DNA of 64,000 nucleotides, taken from positions 3,906,001-3,970,000 of the forward strand of contig NZ_CP071596.1 in assembly GCF_017357105.1 (NCBI RefSeq). The letters run 5' to 3'. A program made the position numbers and the translations under genes. Origin of the DNA: Natronosalvus caseinilyticus. GTDB taxonomy: Archaea > Halobacteriota > Halobacteria > Halobacteriales > Natrialbaceae. The notes under the pieces are model-generated. The model saw only the letters and a list, made by a program, of their open reading frames with translations, made no database searches and had not been told where the DNA came from. Each line of letters starts with the position of its first letter. Positions within the stretch are counted from its first letter, which is position 1. Positions 40,712 to 50,104 of this stretch are shown here, in pieces.

Positions 40712-41164
40712 ATGCCAGATAATACCACTCACGAACCGGAGAACGAAGAACGGACCGTCGCGACCGATGGCGGCCGTTCGGACGTCGAACGAGAGAAGGA
40801 GATCGACTACCTGGACGTCGAGATTAACCTGCTGAAGCCGGGAACCCCGTTCATGCGGGATCACAACAGGGTCATTCTGTCGGGATTCGCCCTCTGGGCG
40901 GTGATCGTCTTCGGACCGATCACCGCGACGCGGCTGGCCCCAGGCGTGATGACCCAGACGATTCCGGGACTGGGGTTTCCGCTTCACTACTTCCTGATCG
41001 CGATCGTCGGACCAGGCGGTGCGCTGTTGTTATCGGTCTGGTACGTGCGTAAGCGCGACAAGATCGACGAGAAGTACGGAATCGAGCAGATACAGGCGCC
41101 AGAAACGACCCAGACCGACACCAGTTCGGAGCCGGCGGCGACCGACGGAGGTGTCGATCGATGA
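40712..41164 (+). CDS. DUF4212 small membrane subunit of a sodium:solute symporter
   Basis: A 150-residue protein with an acidic N-terminus, the DUF4212 signature YLDVEINLLKPGTPFMRDHN, two transmembrane helices (about 54-76 and 88-110) and a hydrophilic tail. Members occur beside SSS-family transporters of acetate and similar acids and are presumed accessory subunits. Its stop overlaps the symporter start by four bases. A candidate promoter GCTTATCG is about 50 bases upstream. Confidence 0.88.
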   Translation: MPDNTTHEPENEERTVATDGGRSDVEREKEIDYLDVEINLLKPGTPFMRDHNRVILSGFALWAVIVFGPITATRLAPGVMTQTIPGLGFPLHYFLIAIVGPGGALLLSVWYVRKRDKIDEKYGIEQIQAPETTQTDTSSEPAATDGGVDR

Positions 41165-42879
41165 ACGGTCTCGCGTTCACCGTGCTCTCGCTGATCGGGG
41201 ACACATCTATCCTCCTGCAGGGAGACGAAGAATTGCTTCCCGAAGGGCTGAACATCGGATTTAAACCGATCCCGGCGATCATCGTCATCGCGATGATGGG
41301 GCTGTTTCTGGCGGCCGGCGTCTTCTACAAGGTGGCAGATACGTCGGACATGTGGGTCGCTGGGCGCTCGATCGGGAACATCGAGAACGGCATGGCCATC
41401 GGTTCGAACTGGATGTCGGCGGCGTCGTACCTCGGTATGGCCGCTCTCATCGCGCTGTCGGGCGTCTACGGCCTGGCGTTCGTCGTCGGCTGGACAACCG
41501 GCTACTTCGTTCTGCTCATCTTCCTGGCAGCCCAGATGCGTCGCTTCGGAAAGTACACCGCACCGGACTTCGTCGGCGATCGATTCAACTCCGACGCCGC
41601 CCGGGCCATCGCGGCGGTCACCACGTTCCTGATCGGGTTCGTCTACGCGCTCGGGCAGGCCCGAGGGATGGGACTCGTCGGCCTGTACATCCTCGGCGAT
41701 CCCGGGATTCCGGGGCTAAGCGGCTACCAGGCGATGATGATCATCTTCATGGTCATCACCATTGCCTACCTGTCGCTGTCGGGGATGCTCGGGGCGACCA
41801 AGACCATGGTTCTCCAGTACGTCATCCTCATCGGCGCGTTCCTGATCGGCGTGCTGGTTACCGGGTGGACGGCGGGCTACTCGACGTTCCTGCCACAGCT
41901 CGAGTACGGCGCGTTGATTACCGAACTCAGCAGCGAGTTCTACGATCCGTTCGCGGGCGGAAGCTACTACCTGTGGGTCGCGACGGCGTTCAGTCTAATC
42001 TTCGGGACCTGCGGACTCCCCCACGTGCTGGTTCGATTCTACACGGTCGAGAACGAACGAACCGCACGCTGGTCGTGCACCTGGGGGCTGTTCTTCATCT
42101 GTCTGCTGTACCTGTCGGCACCCGCGTACGCGGCGTTTGGGACCGATCTCTACAGTAACGAAGTCCGCCCGGCGTACGGTGATCCCGGTATGAGCGGCGA
42201 GGCTGGAGACGTCATCGTCGTGCTGGCGACACAACTGGCAGGTCTGCCGACCTGGCTCGTCGGTTTCGTCGCTGCGGGCGGTATCGCCGCGGCGGTCGCG
42301 ACGGTCGCCGGACTGTTCATTGCCGGCTCGTCGGCCATCTCGCACGACATCTACGCGAACATCATCAACCCCGACGCGACCCAGCGTCAACAGGTCCTCG
42401 TCGGCAGACTGAGCATCGTCGCGCTCGGCGTGCTGACGATCCTGTTCTCGCTCAACCCGGCCCAGCCCATCGCGGCGCTGGTCGGCTTCGCGTTCTCGCT
42501 CGCGGCCATCGTGCTGTTCCCGATGTTCTTCCTCGGACTCTGGTGGGAGAACACCAATCGTCCGGGAGCGCTCGCCGGAATGTCGACCGGACTGATCGTC
42601 TGGCTCATTCCGATGTTCAACGAGGGACACTTCCAGACCACGCCCTGGGGAATCGGGTTCCTCGAGACGTGGATGCCTGCCATCGGCTCCGGACTGATCG
42701 GCGTTCCGGTCGTCTTCGCTGTCACCATCGCCGTTTCGCTGGTCACTGCAGAACCGCCCCTCGAGACCAAGCAGATGGTCAGGCAGTGTCACAGTCCGGA
42801 ACCGATGCCCAAAGACAAGACGGCGGCCGACGTGGTCGCTGAGAAGAACGGCGGCGGACCAACGCCGGCGGACGACTAA
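41161..42879 (+). CDS. Sodium:solute symporter family protein, probable acetate permease
   Basis: A 572-residue membrane protein of the SSS (APC-fold) family with about 13 transmembrane helices. The sodium-site region MWVAGRSIGNIENGMAIGSN is clear. The type that pairs with DUF4212 is related to ActP and to the VC_2705 family; transport of acetate or another short monocarboxylate is inferred from the adjoining acs genes. The hydrophilic tail after residue 545 is basic then acidic. Confidence 0.88.
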   Translation: MNGLAFTVLSLIGDTSILLQGDEELLPEGLNIGFKPIPAIIVIAMMGLFLAAGVFYKVADTSDMWVAGRSIGNIENGMAIGSNWMSAASYLGMAALIALSGVYGLAFVVGWTTGYFVLLIFLAAQMRRFGKYTAPDFVGDRFNSDAARAIAAVTTFLIGFVYALGQARGMGLVGLYILGDPGIPGLSGYQAMMIIFMVITIAYLSLSGMLGATKTMVLQYVILIGAFLIGVLVTGWTAGYSTFLPQLEYGALITELSSEFYDPFAGGSYYLWVATAFSLIFGTCGLPHVLVRFYTVENERTARWSCTWGLFFICLLYLSAPAYAAFGTDLYSNEVRPAYGDPGMSGEAGDVIVVLATQLAGLPTWLVGFVAAGGIAAAVATVAGLFIAGSSAISHDIYANIINPDATQRQQVLVGRLSIVALGVLTILFSLNPAQPIAALVGFAFSLAAIVLFPMFFLGLWWENTNRPGALAGMSTGLIVWLIPMFNEGHFQTTPWGIGFLETWMPAIGSGLIGVPVVFAVTIAVSLVTAEPPLETKQMVRQCHSPEPMPKDKTAADVVAEKNGGGPTPADD

Positions 42880-42881
42880 CG

Positions 42882-43349
42882 ATGTACGAACGCATACTCA
42901 TCCCGACGGACGGTAGCAGCGTGGCGGAGGTAGCGGTCGAGCACGGGCTCGACTTAGCGGAGAAGTACGGCGCGGAGGTACACGCGCTGTACGTCGTCGA
43001 CACCGACGCGGTGGCCTACGGACTGGGCACCGAGCAGGTGGATCGACTTCGGCAGGGCAACTTCCAGGGCATGACCGAGCTTCGCGAGAAGGCGGAAGCC
43101 GCGACCGGGTACGTTCGCGACCTCGCCGAGGCGAGGAGCATCTCGGTGGTCGAACACTACTCGGGCGGTCGACCGCACGCCCTGATCGCCGACTACGTCG
43201 AGGACAACGATATCGACCTCGTCGTCATGGGCAGCCACGGTCGCTCCGGGGTCAGACGCGCCCTGCTGGGTAGCGTCACCGAACGGACCCTGCGGTCGAC
43301 GACCGTTCCGGTGCTCGTCGTCGACGCCCGGAAGTCGGTCGACGAATAA
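42882..43349 (+). CDS. Universal stress protein (UspA family)
   Basis: A 155-residue UspA-fold protein starting MYERILIPTDGS. The ATP-binding loop GSHGRSGVRRALLGSVTE (G-2x-G-9x-G-S pattern) is intact, so it should bind ATP. It begins 2 bases after the symporter stop and is therefore co-transcribed; Usp genes frequently follow SSS transporters in haloarchaea, possibly as regulatory partners. Confidence 0.9.
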   Translation: MYERILIPTDGSSVAEVAVEHGLDLAEKYGAEVHALYVVDTDAVAYGLGTEQVDRLRQGNFQGMTELREKAEAATGYVRDLAEARSISVVEHYSGGRPHALIADYVEDNDIDLVVMGSHGRSGVRRALLGSVTERTLRSTTVPVLVVDARKSVDE

Positions 43350-43482
43350 CGGTAGCCCCGGTAACCCGTTCCGTTTTTCGTGTTTTCATCGCTCAGTAGC
43401 AGTGATCTCGAGACTACGGTTCGCGTTCGAAATGATCTTCGGCTCACGTTCGGTGACGACCTCGAGAACCCCGCCCCCACCC

Positions 43483-43713
43483 TCACCGCTTCTCGCCGGA
43501 GCCGTACCACTCCCGGGCCAGTTCGAGATTCCAGACGAACGCGAAGTAGGCGACGATTCCCGCGAGCATGAGCGCGTAGTACGCCCAGGTTGGCCCCTCG
43601 AGGGCGCTGAAGATGAGCTCGACGATCGTCACCCAAATGATCGCGAACAGCAGATCCACCAGTATTCCCCACCGCTCCTCGCGGGCGGTCTCGAGCCACG
43701 TGCCCGGTTTCAT
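43483..43713 (-). CDS. Small membrane protein of unknown function
   Basis: A 76-residue protein with two transmembrane helices (about 18-40 and 46-65) and a charged end (LAREWYGSGEKR). It resembles short haloarchaeal membrane proteins of the DUF8119 type, a weak assignment. It converges on the usp gene; the 133-base gap contains a T-run (TTTTT) near 43374. Confidence 0.6.
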   Translation of the reverse strand: MKPGTWLETAREERWGILVDLLFAIIWVTIVELIFSALEGPTWAYYALMLAGIVAYFAFVWNLELAREWYGSGEKR

Positions 43714-43884
43714 CGTGAGTCACCCTGCGCCGCCAACGATCCCGTCGAGTGCATGCCGGTGTGTGTCCCGGTGTGAGCAAAAAGCTACCGCCGAAGCGGC
43801 TCTCGGCCAGCGTCCACGAGCGGTCTCGAGCCGGAGCGAGTACGGATCCGAACGCACATATGTCCCAGCAAGCTACGCGTTCGT

Positions 43885-44439
43885 ATGAACGAGCGTCGCA
43901 ACCCCGAGGTCGCCGTCCTCCGACTCGGCCACCGCCCCGGGCGAGACGAGCGAATGACGACCCACGTCGGCCTGACGGCCCGGGCGCTGGGTGCCGACCG
44001 CGTCCTCCTCCCGGACAACGCCGGCCAGTCCCTCGAGACGGTCGCGGACATCACCGAGCGCTTCGGCGGGCCGTTCGCGGTCGAGTTAACCGATTCCCCC
44101 CAGGGCGTCATCCGCGGGTGGGACGGCAAGGTGGTCCACCTCACGATGTACGGCGAGCGCGTCCAGGACGTTGAGGACGCCGTTCGAACGGCCCACCACG
44201 AGGACGGCGACCCCCTCCTGGTCGTCGTCGGCGCCGAGAAGGTGCCCTTCGACGTCTACGAGGAGGCCGACTGGAACGTCGGCGTGACGAATCAGCCTCA
44301 CTCCGAGGTCGCGGGGCTGGCCGTCTTCCTCGACCGCCTGTTCGAGGGGTGCGAGCTCGAGTGCGAGTGGGAAGACGCGGATCGACGCGTGGTTCCGATG
44401 GAGACAGGTAAGCGGGTCGTTTCGGCCGACGAGGAGTGA
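43885..44439 (+). CDS. trm56: tRNA (cytidine(56)-2'-O)-methyltransferase
   Basis: A 184-residue SPOUT methyltransferase that adds a 2'-O-methyl group to C56 in the T loop of archaeal tRNAs. VLRLGHRPGRDERMTTHVGLTARALGA, LPDNAGQSLETV and the knotted C-terminal VVGAEKVPFDVYEEADWNVGVT(N)QPHSEVAGLAVFLDRL are the family signature, including the GAEKVP SAM-binding loop. Length is normal. Monocistronic by gap size. Confidence 0.92.
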   Translation: MNERRNPEVAVLRLGHRPGRDERMTTHVGLTARALGADRVLLPDNAGQSLETVADITERFGGPFAVELTDSPQGVIRGWDGKVVHLTMYGERVQDVEDAVRTAHHEDGDPLLVVVGAEKVPFDVYEEADWNVGVTNQPHSEVAGLAVFLDRLFEGCELECEWEDADRRVVPMETGKRVVSADEE

Positions 44440-44596
44440 GGGTCAGAGACAGGTAGCCCCAAACCAGGACACCCACACTCGAGAGACACAAACTCGCGGT
44501 TCGACGCCGACACGGTAGACAGCGTCGTGGACAGCGTACCGAATAACGAGCATTGAGTAACAAGACTTAATGGCCGCATGCGATTAGTACGGGGTA

Positions 44597-45121
44597 ATGG
44601 CTTTTGAGGACCTGCTCGAGGACCCGGTTATCCAGAAGTACTTACACGAGCTCGTCGGTCCCAAGGGGATGCCCGTCGCGGCGGCACCGCCGGACGGAGA
44701 GGTGACCGACGAGGAACTCGCCGAGACGCTGGACCTCGAACTGAACGACGTGCGGCGGGCGCTGTTCATCCTGTACGAGAACGACCTCGCCACCTACCGT
44801 CGCCTCCGCGACGAGGATTCCGGCTGGCTCACCTACCTCTGGACGTTCGAGTACGAGAACATCCCGGAGAACCTCGAGGAGGAGCTCTACCGGCTCTACG
44901 ACGCCCTCCTCGACCGTCGGGAGTACGAGCAGAACCACGAGTTCTACCTCTGTGAGATCTGTTCGATTCGCTTCGAGTTCGGCGAAGCGATGGACTTCGG
45001 CTTCGAGTGCCCCGAGTGTGGCTCGCCCGTCGAATCGATGGACAACAGCCGGCTCGTCCGGGCGATGGACGACCGCCTCGACGCCCTCGAGGACGAACTC
45101 AACGTCGAATCCACCGCCTGA
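44597..45121 (+). CDS. tfe: Transcription factor E (TFIIE-alpha homologue)
   Basis: A 174-residue factor that stabilises the open promoter complex with TBP, TFB and RNA polymerase. Residues 1-85 are the extended winged helix (VTDEELAETLDLELNDVRRALFILYENDLA), then a coiled helix, then a zinc ribbon CEIC...CPEC (about residues 117-141). The stop overlaps the start of the DUF2110 gene by one base, so translation is coupled. Confidence 0.95.
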   Translation: MAFEDLLEDPVIQKYLHELVGPKGMPVAAAPPDGEVTDEELAETLDLELNDVRRALFILYENDLATYRRLRDEDSGWLTYLWTFEYENIPENLEEELYRLYDALLDRREYEQNHEFYLCEICSIRFEFGEAMDFGFECPECGSPVESMDNSRLVRAMDDRLDALEDELNVESTA

Positions 45122-45804
45122 TGGTCGTCCTCGCAACCAAACTGTACGTCGACGGCGATGCCCGCCAGCGGGCGCTGGATTCCCTGCGATCGCTGGTCGA
45201 CAACGAGATCGGCGAACTCGACGTCGAGTTCGAGCTCGGCGTCCGACACGACGACTTCCCCTCCGTCACGATCGAGGGCGAGGACGCCGTCGTCGCCCGC
45301 AACGTCCTCCGCGAGGAGTGGGGCGAAATAGTCCCCGACCTCGAGGCCGGGGAAACCTACGTCGGCACGCTCGAATCGTGGGACGACGACGGGTTCGTCC
45401 TCGACGTCGGAACCGAGACCGGGGTTCGAATCCCGGCCGACCAGCTGGGCCTGGGACCGGGATCACCCGCACAGGTCAGAGAGCGCTTCGGCCTGGTCCA
45501 GCACCTGCCACTGCAGTTCGTCTACCGGCCGGACGAGGCGGACGGATCGCGGCTGGCCGACGCCGAACGCGACCGCCTCTTCGAGTGGACGCGCGGGGCC
45601 GGCCGCCTGAACGTCAACAGCGCGACCCGCGCGGAGGTCCGGGCGACGCTCAATCGCGCCGGCCACGCCCAGGACTACGTCACGGTCGAACGGCTGGGCT
45701 TACTCGAGCAGAGCGTCATCTGTACGGACGACACGGACCCGCCGGGGCTACTCTCGAGCATCGGCTCGTACCTGCCGGCGGAGTTGCGCTGCGTCGTTCC
45801 CTGA
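45121..45804 (+). CDS. DUF2110 protein coupled to TFE
   Basis: A 227-residue protein of unknown function. Residues 75-140 (GETYVGTLESWDDDGFVLDVG, then the VRIPADQL region) look like an S1/OB-type beta barrel; residues 155-200 (GRLNVNSATRAEVRATLNRAGHAQDYVTVERLG) are helical and recall a helix-hairpin-helix. Both would suit nucleic acid binding, but this is inference. It starts on the last base of the tfe stop codon and is followed after one base by the DUF5803 gene. Confidence 0.85.
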   Translation: MVVLATKLYVDGDARQRALDSLRSLVDNEIGELDVEFELGVRHDDFPSVTIEGEDAVVARNVLREEWGEIVPDLEAGETYVGTLESWDDDGFVLDVGTETGVRIPADQLGLGPGSPAQVRERFGLVQHLPLQFVYRPDEADGSRLADAERDRLFEWTRGAGRLNVNSATRAEVRATLNRAGHAQDYVTVERLGLLEQSVICTDDTDPPGLLSSIGSYLPAELRCVVP

Positions 45805-45805
45805 T

Positions 45806-46585
45806 ATGGCAGCTGTCACCCGCCGCCTCGTCCTCGCAACGCTCGCCGTGGCTCTGCTCACGACGATCGCCGGGTGTACGATGCTCTTCGGCGGCATCTC
45901 CGACGAGACCCTCGACGAGTCCCAGTCGTACGACGACCTCCGGGACCGCGAGGCGGACGTCGCCATCGACGTCGAGAGCGGATCGTTCATCAGTGACGGG
46001 GAGTTCCGCGCCGTCTACGACCTGAACGACACCGAACACGTGTCGCTATACCGGTCGACGCTCTACCGCGAGGAGCCACTCGAGGTTCGGGCCGTCCGCT
46101 ACTGGTACCCGAACGGCACCGAACTCACCGGCTCCGAACTCGAGGTCGATCAGGACCGCTCGAGCACCGACATCCGGGTTCCGGACGGCAACGGGACGCT
46201 GGCGTTCACCGGTCCCGCGAGCCAGCGTCAGTTCTACCTGCCGGCGTACGTCGACGGGTCTTACGAGGTCATCCTCCCTGCCGGATATCGATCGACGAAC
46301 TACCTCTTCGGGTCGGTGAACCCGGGCGGGCACGAACGGGAGGTCGTCGACGACCGGGAGCATCTCCGGTGGGAGCACGTCGATAGCTCGATCTCGATCC
46401 GGTACTACCTGGGACGGGACGTCTTCATCTTCGCCGGCGTCGTCCTCGTGGTCGTCACCGTCGGTGGTGCTGGCGTCGCCTACTACTACCGGAAGATCAA
46501 GGCCCTCGAAGAGAAACGGAAGTCGATGGGCCTCGACGTCGAGCTCGAAGACGACTCGGGAAAGGGGCCGCCACCGGGGATGTAG
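45806..46585 (+). CDS. DUF5803 membrane-anchored lipoprotein-like protein
   Basis: A 259-residue protein. An N-terminal signal ends in a lipobox (LLTTIAGC, Cys24). An extracellular beta-rich domain follows with VSLYRSTLYREEPLEVRAVRYW and FTGPASQRQFYLPAY. One transmembrane helix (about 207-230) precedes a short basic-acidic cytoplasmic tail. Unlike other lipoproteins in the window it lacks a double-Arg Tat motif in a strict form (TRR is present near the start). Third gene of the tfe operon, an odd partner for a transcription factor. Confidence 0.8.
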   Translation: MAAVTRRLVLATLAVALLTTIAGCTMLFGGISDETLDESQSYDDLRDREADVAIDVESGSFISDGEFRAVYDLNDTEHVSLYRSTLYREEPLEVRAVRYWYPNGTELTGSELEVDQDRSSTDIRVPDGNGTLAFTGPASQRQFYLPAYVDGSYEVILPAGYRSTNYLFGSVNPGGHEREVVDDREHLRWEHVDSSISIRYYLGRDVFIFAGVVLVVVTVGGAGVAYYYRKIKALEEKRKSMGLDVELEDDSGKGPPPGM

Positions 46586-46636
46586 GCGGCTCGAGGCTGA
46601 ATACAGTGAATACAGACAGCTCTCGAGGCGTGACGC

Positions 46637-47686
46637 TCAGGATAACGACAGACCGCGGATCTCGACCGTGTCGCCGTCCTCGACGCGCCCGATGACCGCC
46701 CCGTCGGTCTCGTCGACGAGCGCCTCGGCGTCTGACTCGTCCAGAGCCACCACGAAGCCGGTCCCCATGTTGAACGTGCGGTGCATCTCCTCGTCGGCGA
46801 CGTTCCCCTCCTCGGCGACGAACTCGAAGATCGGCTGGGCCGGCAGAGGCTCCTCGATCACGTACCGGTTCTCGCCCATTCGGAGCAGGTTCGTCCACCC
46901 GCCGCCCGTGACGTGTGCGGCGGCTCGAACGTTGTGGCGTCGCATCGGCTCGAGCAAGTGCGTGTACAGACGGGTCGGTCGAAGCAGTTCCTCGCCGATA
47001 GTGACCTCGGGGTTCAGCGGAAAGGTGTCACCGTAATCGTGGTTCCGGGTCACGGCCTCGCGGGCGAGCGTGAGGCCGTTCGAGTGGATGCCGTTCGAGG
47101 GGAAGCCGACGAGGACGTCGCCTGCTTCGGCGTCTTCATCGAGAATTTCATCTTTGAGCGCGAGACCGGCGCAGGTTCCGGCGAGGTCGAAGCCGGTGAC
47201 GACCTCGGGCATGACCGCGGTTTCGCCGCCGAGGAGGGTGAGGTTCGCCTCCTCGAGACCGGTCGCCAGCCCCTCGCCGATTTCGGCGGTGAGGTCGTCG
47301 TCGGGTTCGTCGACCGCGAGGTAGTCGACGAACGCGACCGGTTCGACGCCCGCGGCGACGAGGTCGTTGACGTTCATCGCGATGCAGTCGATACCGATGG
47401 TCGAGAAGTCTTCGATGGCCTCGGCGACGAGGAGCTTGGTGCCGACCCCGTCGGTCGCCAGCGCGAGGTAGCGGTCACCGATGTCGAGCAGGCCGGCGTA
47501 CTCGGTCGTTATACCGCTCCCGAACGCCTCGAGGAGCGCGGCCGTGGCGTCCTCGCTGGCGTCGATGTCGACGCCCGTCTCGGCGTAGGTGAGTTCCTCC
47601 GGCTCACCGTTACCGTCGCCGCTGTCGTCGCCGTCCCCGTCGCCACCGCCGGAACCACCCCCCACCTCGTTCGCCTCGTTGGTCAT
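46637..47686 (-). CDS. purM: Phosphoribosylformylglycinamidine cyclo-ligase
   Basis: A 349-residue purine synthesis enzyme (AIR synthase). TYAETGVDIDASEDA, LALATDGVGTKLLVAEA, IAMNVNDLVAAGVEPVAFVDYLAV and FPSNGIHSNGLTLAR identify it and hold the ATP and substrate residues. The N-terminus has a 20-residue Gly/Asp/Ser-rich extension (GGGSGGGDGDGDDSG) absent from bacterial PurM. The start MTNEANEVG is the closest ATG upstream of that extension. Converges on the DUF5803 gene. Confidence 0.94.
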   Translation of the reverse strand: MTNEANEVGGGSGGGDGDGDDSGDGNGEPEELTYAETGVDIDASEDATAALLEAFGSGITTEYAGLLDIGDRYLALATDGVGTKLLVAEAIEDFSTIGIDCIAMNVNDLVAAGVEPVAFVDYLAVDEPDDDLTAEIGEGLATGLEEANLTLLGGETAVMPEVVTGFDLAGTCAGLALKDEILDEDAEAGDVLVGFPSNGIHSNGLTLAREAVTRNHDYGDTFPLNPEVTIGEELLRPTRLYTHLLEPMRRHNVRAAAHVTGGGWTNLLRMGENRYVIEEPLPAQPIFEFVAEEGNVADEEMHRTFNMGTGFVVALDESDAEALVDETDGAVIGRVEDGDTVEIRGLSLS

Positions 47687-47852
47687 GCTCGAGAGAGCAC
47701 GGGGCGAGGCCAAAAGGTCACCGGTCCAGCGTCGGAGTGGGCGAGCCGACAGATGCCACACCGACCGACAGTGTCGCGTTCGGCGACTCGCGTTTGGTGG
47801 CGTCGAGTGCGGTAGTGTCGAGTGCGGCAGTTCGATCTAGCCGCTCGAGAGG

Positions 47853-48197
47853 TCAGGCCTCACCGACAGCCAGTTCGATGACCCCCTCGAACGCGAGGGA
47901 CTCCGCTCCCTCGAGTAAAACTACGTCGCCCTCGCCCCTGTCGTACTCGACGAGCCCGTGATCCGCTAGCATTGGCAGATGCACGTGGACGAGCGAAACG
48001 TGAACGTCCCGTCGAGCGCGTCGACGGTCCTCGGCGTCGTCCGGCAGGCACTCCCGTCTCGCAACCGCCTCGGCGAGGCCCTCGACTGTATCCTGCCCTC
48101 GTTCCGTGAGTGTCGTGAGGAGCCGTCGTCGTCGTGGATTCGCGAGTATCCGGTGTGCGACCTCCTGATTGCGAACCGTCGGTCGTGTCTTCGACAT
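47853..48197 (-). CDS. DUF7344-type winged-helix protein, soluble
   Basis: A 114-residue protein. NQEVAHRILANPRRRRLLTTL starts the winged helix and VHVHLPMLADHGLVEYDRG is the recognition/wing part; both patterns match the proteins at 16736-17311 and 59213-59614. No membrane segment. Probably a DNA-binding regulator of unknown target. The start MSKTRPTVRNQE is selected because an upstream extension is Arg/Cys-rich and not protein-like. Confidence 0.75.
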   Translation of the reverse strand: MSKTRPTVRNQEVAHRILANPRRRRLLTTLTERGQDTVEGLAEAVARRECLPDDAEDRRRARRDVHVSLVHVHLPMLADHGLVEYDRGEGDVVLLEGAESLAFEGVIELAVGEA

Positions 48198-48352
48198 CGT
48201 ACCAGCCCCTTCTCGAGTATCGAGGTGAAAACTGCGCCTAACCATGCAGATACGTCGACAAAAGGCCGCAGTCAGACACTGTCGACGACGAAACACGCGA
48301 CGGCAACGACAGCGAACCGCCTCCACTCCCGCCCGCTCGAGTCGCTACCCGC

Positions 48353-49270
48353 TCAAAACGGACTCGAGAGGTAGGCCTTCGGAATCGCGTTCCGAACCGT
48401 GACCAGCGGGTCGACCACCTGGCTGATCTCGAGGCCGCCGACCAGGCTCGAGAACATGTACGCCTCGGTGTCGTCGAAGTCGTGCTCGGCGGCGAGCAAC
48501 GCGATGGCGTCCTGGTTCGCGAGTTCGCAGGCCGCCTCGAGCGTCTCGGCGCTCGCGATGGGCTTCCAGGCGTCGCTCGTCTCGACCAGCGGGCGCTCGA
48601 GGCTCGTTGCAGGGTCGGAGAGCACCTCGAGGGTGACGTCGATTTCGGTGGCGATCTCCGAACCCGTCCCGCACATTTCGCCGTCGGCCATCGCAGCCTT
48701 GCAGTCGCCCATCGCGAGCATGGCGCCCTCCTGGAAGACGGGGAAGTAGACCGCGTTGCCGGCCGTAATATCGGTCGTATCGAGGTTGCCGCCGTGGTCG
48801 TGGGGCACGAGCGTGCTGTAGCCGTCCTCGGCGGTGGCGACGCCGATGGTTCCGATCACCGGCGCGAGCGGCACCTCGAGGTTCCCAAAGGCGAGAGTAT
48901 CGCCGTCGACCGGCGTCATCTTCGACCGCGGCGACTCGACGTTCTCGTGACTGTCGAGCAACCCGAAGCCGTCGATGGTGACGACCCGGCCCGCGTCCTC
49001 CGCGATGCGAATTTCCTCGATCTCGACCCGGAGTACGTCCCCTGGCGAGGCTCCGTCGACCGCGATGGGACCCGTCGCCGCGTTCACCTCCTCGGGGACC
49101 GCCTTGAGGACGTCCGAATCATCCTGGATCGCGCCCTCGAGGCTGTCGGCCGTCTCGACGGTCAGGCGATCGCCCGACTCGACGGTGATCGCCGGCTCGA
49201 GGTCGGGAGTGAATTCGTAGAGTTTGCCGTCCTCGTAGCTGATCGTGTGGTCGGTATCGATATCGGTCAT
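48353..49270 (-). CDS. Acetamidase/formamidase family protein
   Basis: A 305-residue protein of the FmdA/AmdA family, which hydrolyses short amides to ammonia and acid. The family signature runs GPIAVDGASPGDVLRVEIEE and later DCKAAMADGEMCGTGSEI, with HDHGGNLDTTD in between. The start MTDIDTDHTISYEDG is the one that fits the family N-terminus. No amide transporter is next to it. Substrate not known. Confidence 0.88.
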   Translation of the reverse strand: MTDIDTDHTISYEDGKLYEFTPDLEPAITVESGDRLTVETADSLEGAIQDDSDVLKAVPEEVNAATGPIAVDGASPGDVLRVEIEEIRIAEDAGRVVTIDGFGLLDSHENVESPRSKMTPVDGDTLAFGNLEVPLAPVIGTIGVATAEDGYSTLVPHDHGGNLDTTDITAGNAVYFPVFQEGAMLAMGDCKAAMADGEMCGTGSEIATEIDVTLEVLSDPATSLERPLVETSDAWKPIASAETLEAACELANQDAIALLAAEHDFDDTEAYMFSSLVGGLEISQVVDPLVTVRNAIPKAYLSSPF

Positions 49271-49365
49271 GGCTCGAGTACAAAGAAGGGATGCCCCGGC
49301 CATCAAACCGCGTGGTCGTTCGCGGCCGTCGACCATTCCAGTTCGATGAGGTGGCCCTCGAGTGC

Positions 49366-50064
49366 TCAGAACATCACCCCACCCTCGAACGTCGCCACCA
49401 GCGTCCCGTCCTCGAGAGGATCCGGCGCCGTGGCCTCACGCTCGTCCCGTTCGAGGGCCGCGGCGTCATGAAACTCCGCCCTCGCGACGCCACCCCTGTC
49501 GATGGCGTAGACGACCGCGCTGAATCCGATGTCGGCCTCCCAGACCGCTCCGTCATCGGAGACGCCCGCTGTCGCGCCGGCCGCACGCAGCAAGAAGACG
49601 GTCGTGACTCCCTCGTGCCAGTCGAAGGTCTCACGTTCCCGAACGCTGTGACCGATGCGGAGGATTCGACCCGAACCGGATCGGTCACACAGCAGGTCGT
49701 GAGTGAGGTACGCTTCATCGAACGCGATGAGATAGTCGATCACCGCCTCTTCGTCGAATCCCTCCGGCATGACGGGGTAGGGGATCGTTTCGGCCGTCTC
49801 GTGCTCCTCGCGGTCGTCCCCGTACTCTACCTCGACCGTCTCCGACTCGACGTCGCACTCGGGCCGGGTCGGTTCGCCGTCGAACGCCTCGAGGACGCGG
49901 CTCTCGTCCCCACCACCGCCGTCAGTTCCACCGTCGTCACCGTTCTCACCGTTTTCAGCGCCGTTTCTGTCGTTCACACTCGAGGGTCTAGCTTCGTCGG
50001 CCAGACAGCCCGCCGCGGCCGCCGTCGTGGCACCGAGTGCAGCCAGTATTGCTCGCCTGTTCAT
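49366..50064 (-). CDS. Tat-exported lipoprotein of unknown function, paralogue of 23126-23848
   Basis: A 232-residue protein. MNRRAILAALGATTAAAAGC is a twin-arginine signal with lipobox cysteine 20. A low-complexity linker (Asn/Gly/Asp) is followed by a domain with RPECDVESETVEVEYGD, IPYPVMPEGFDEEAVIDYL, EAYLTHDLLC and LVATFEG, aligning closely with the lipoprotein at 23126. Start chosen by the signal. Function unknown; the extracellular domain is probably beta-rich. The shared promoter element is 41 bases upstream. Confidence 0.75.
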   Translation of the reverse strand: MNRRAILAALGATTAAAAGCLADEARPSSVNDRNGAENGENGDDGGTDGGGGDESRVLEAFDGEPTRPECDVESETVEVEYGDDREEHETAETIPYPVMPEGFDEEAVIDYLIAFDEAYLTHDLLCDRSGSGRILRIGHSVRERETFDWHEGVTTVFLLRAAGATAGVSDDGAVWEADIGFSAVVYAIDRGGVARAEFHDAAALERDEREATAPDPLEDGTLVATFEGGVMF

Positions 50065-50104
50065 ACCCGTTCGTACGAAAACAGCGGTGAAAAAGCCGAT
50101 GAAG

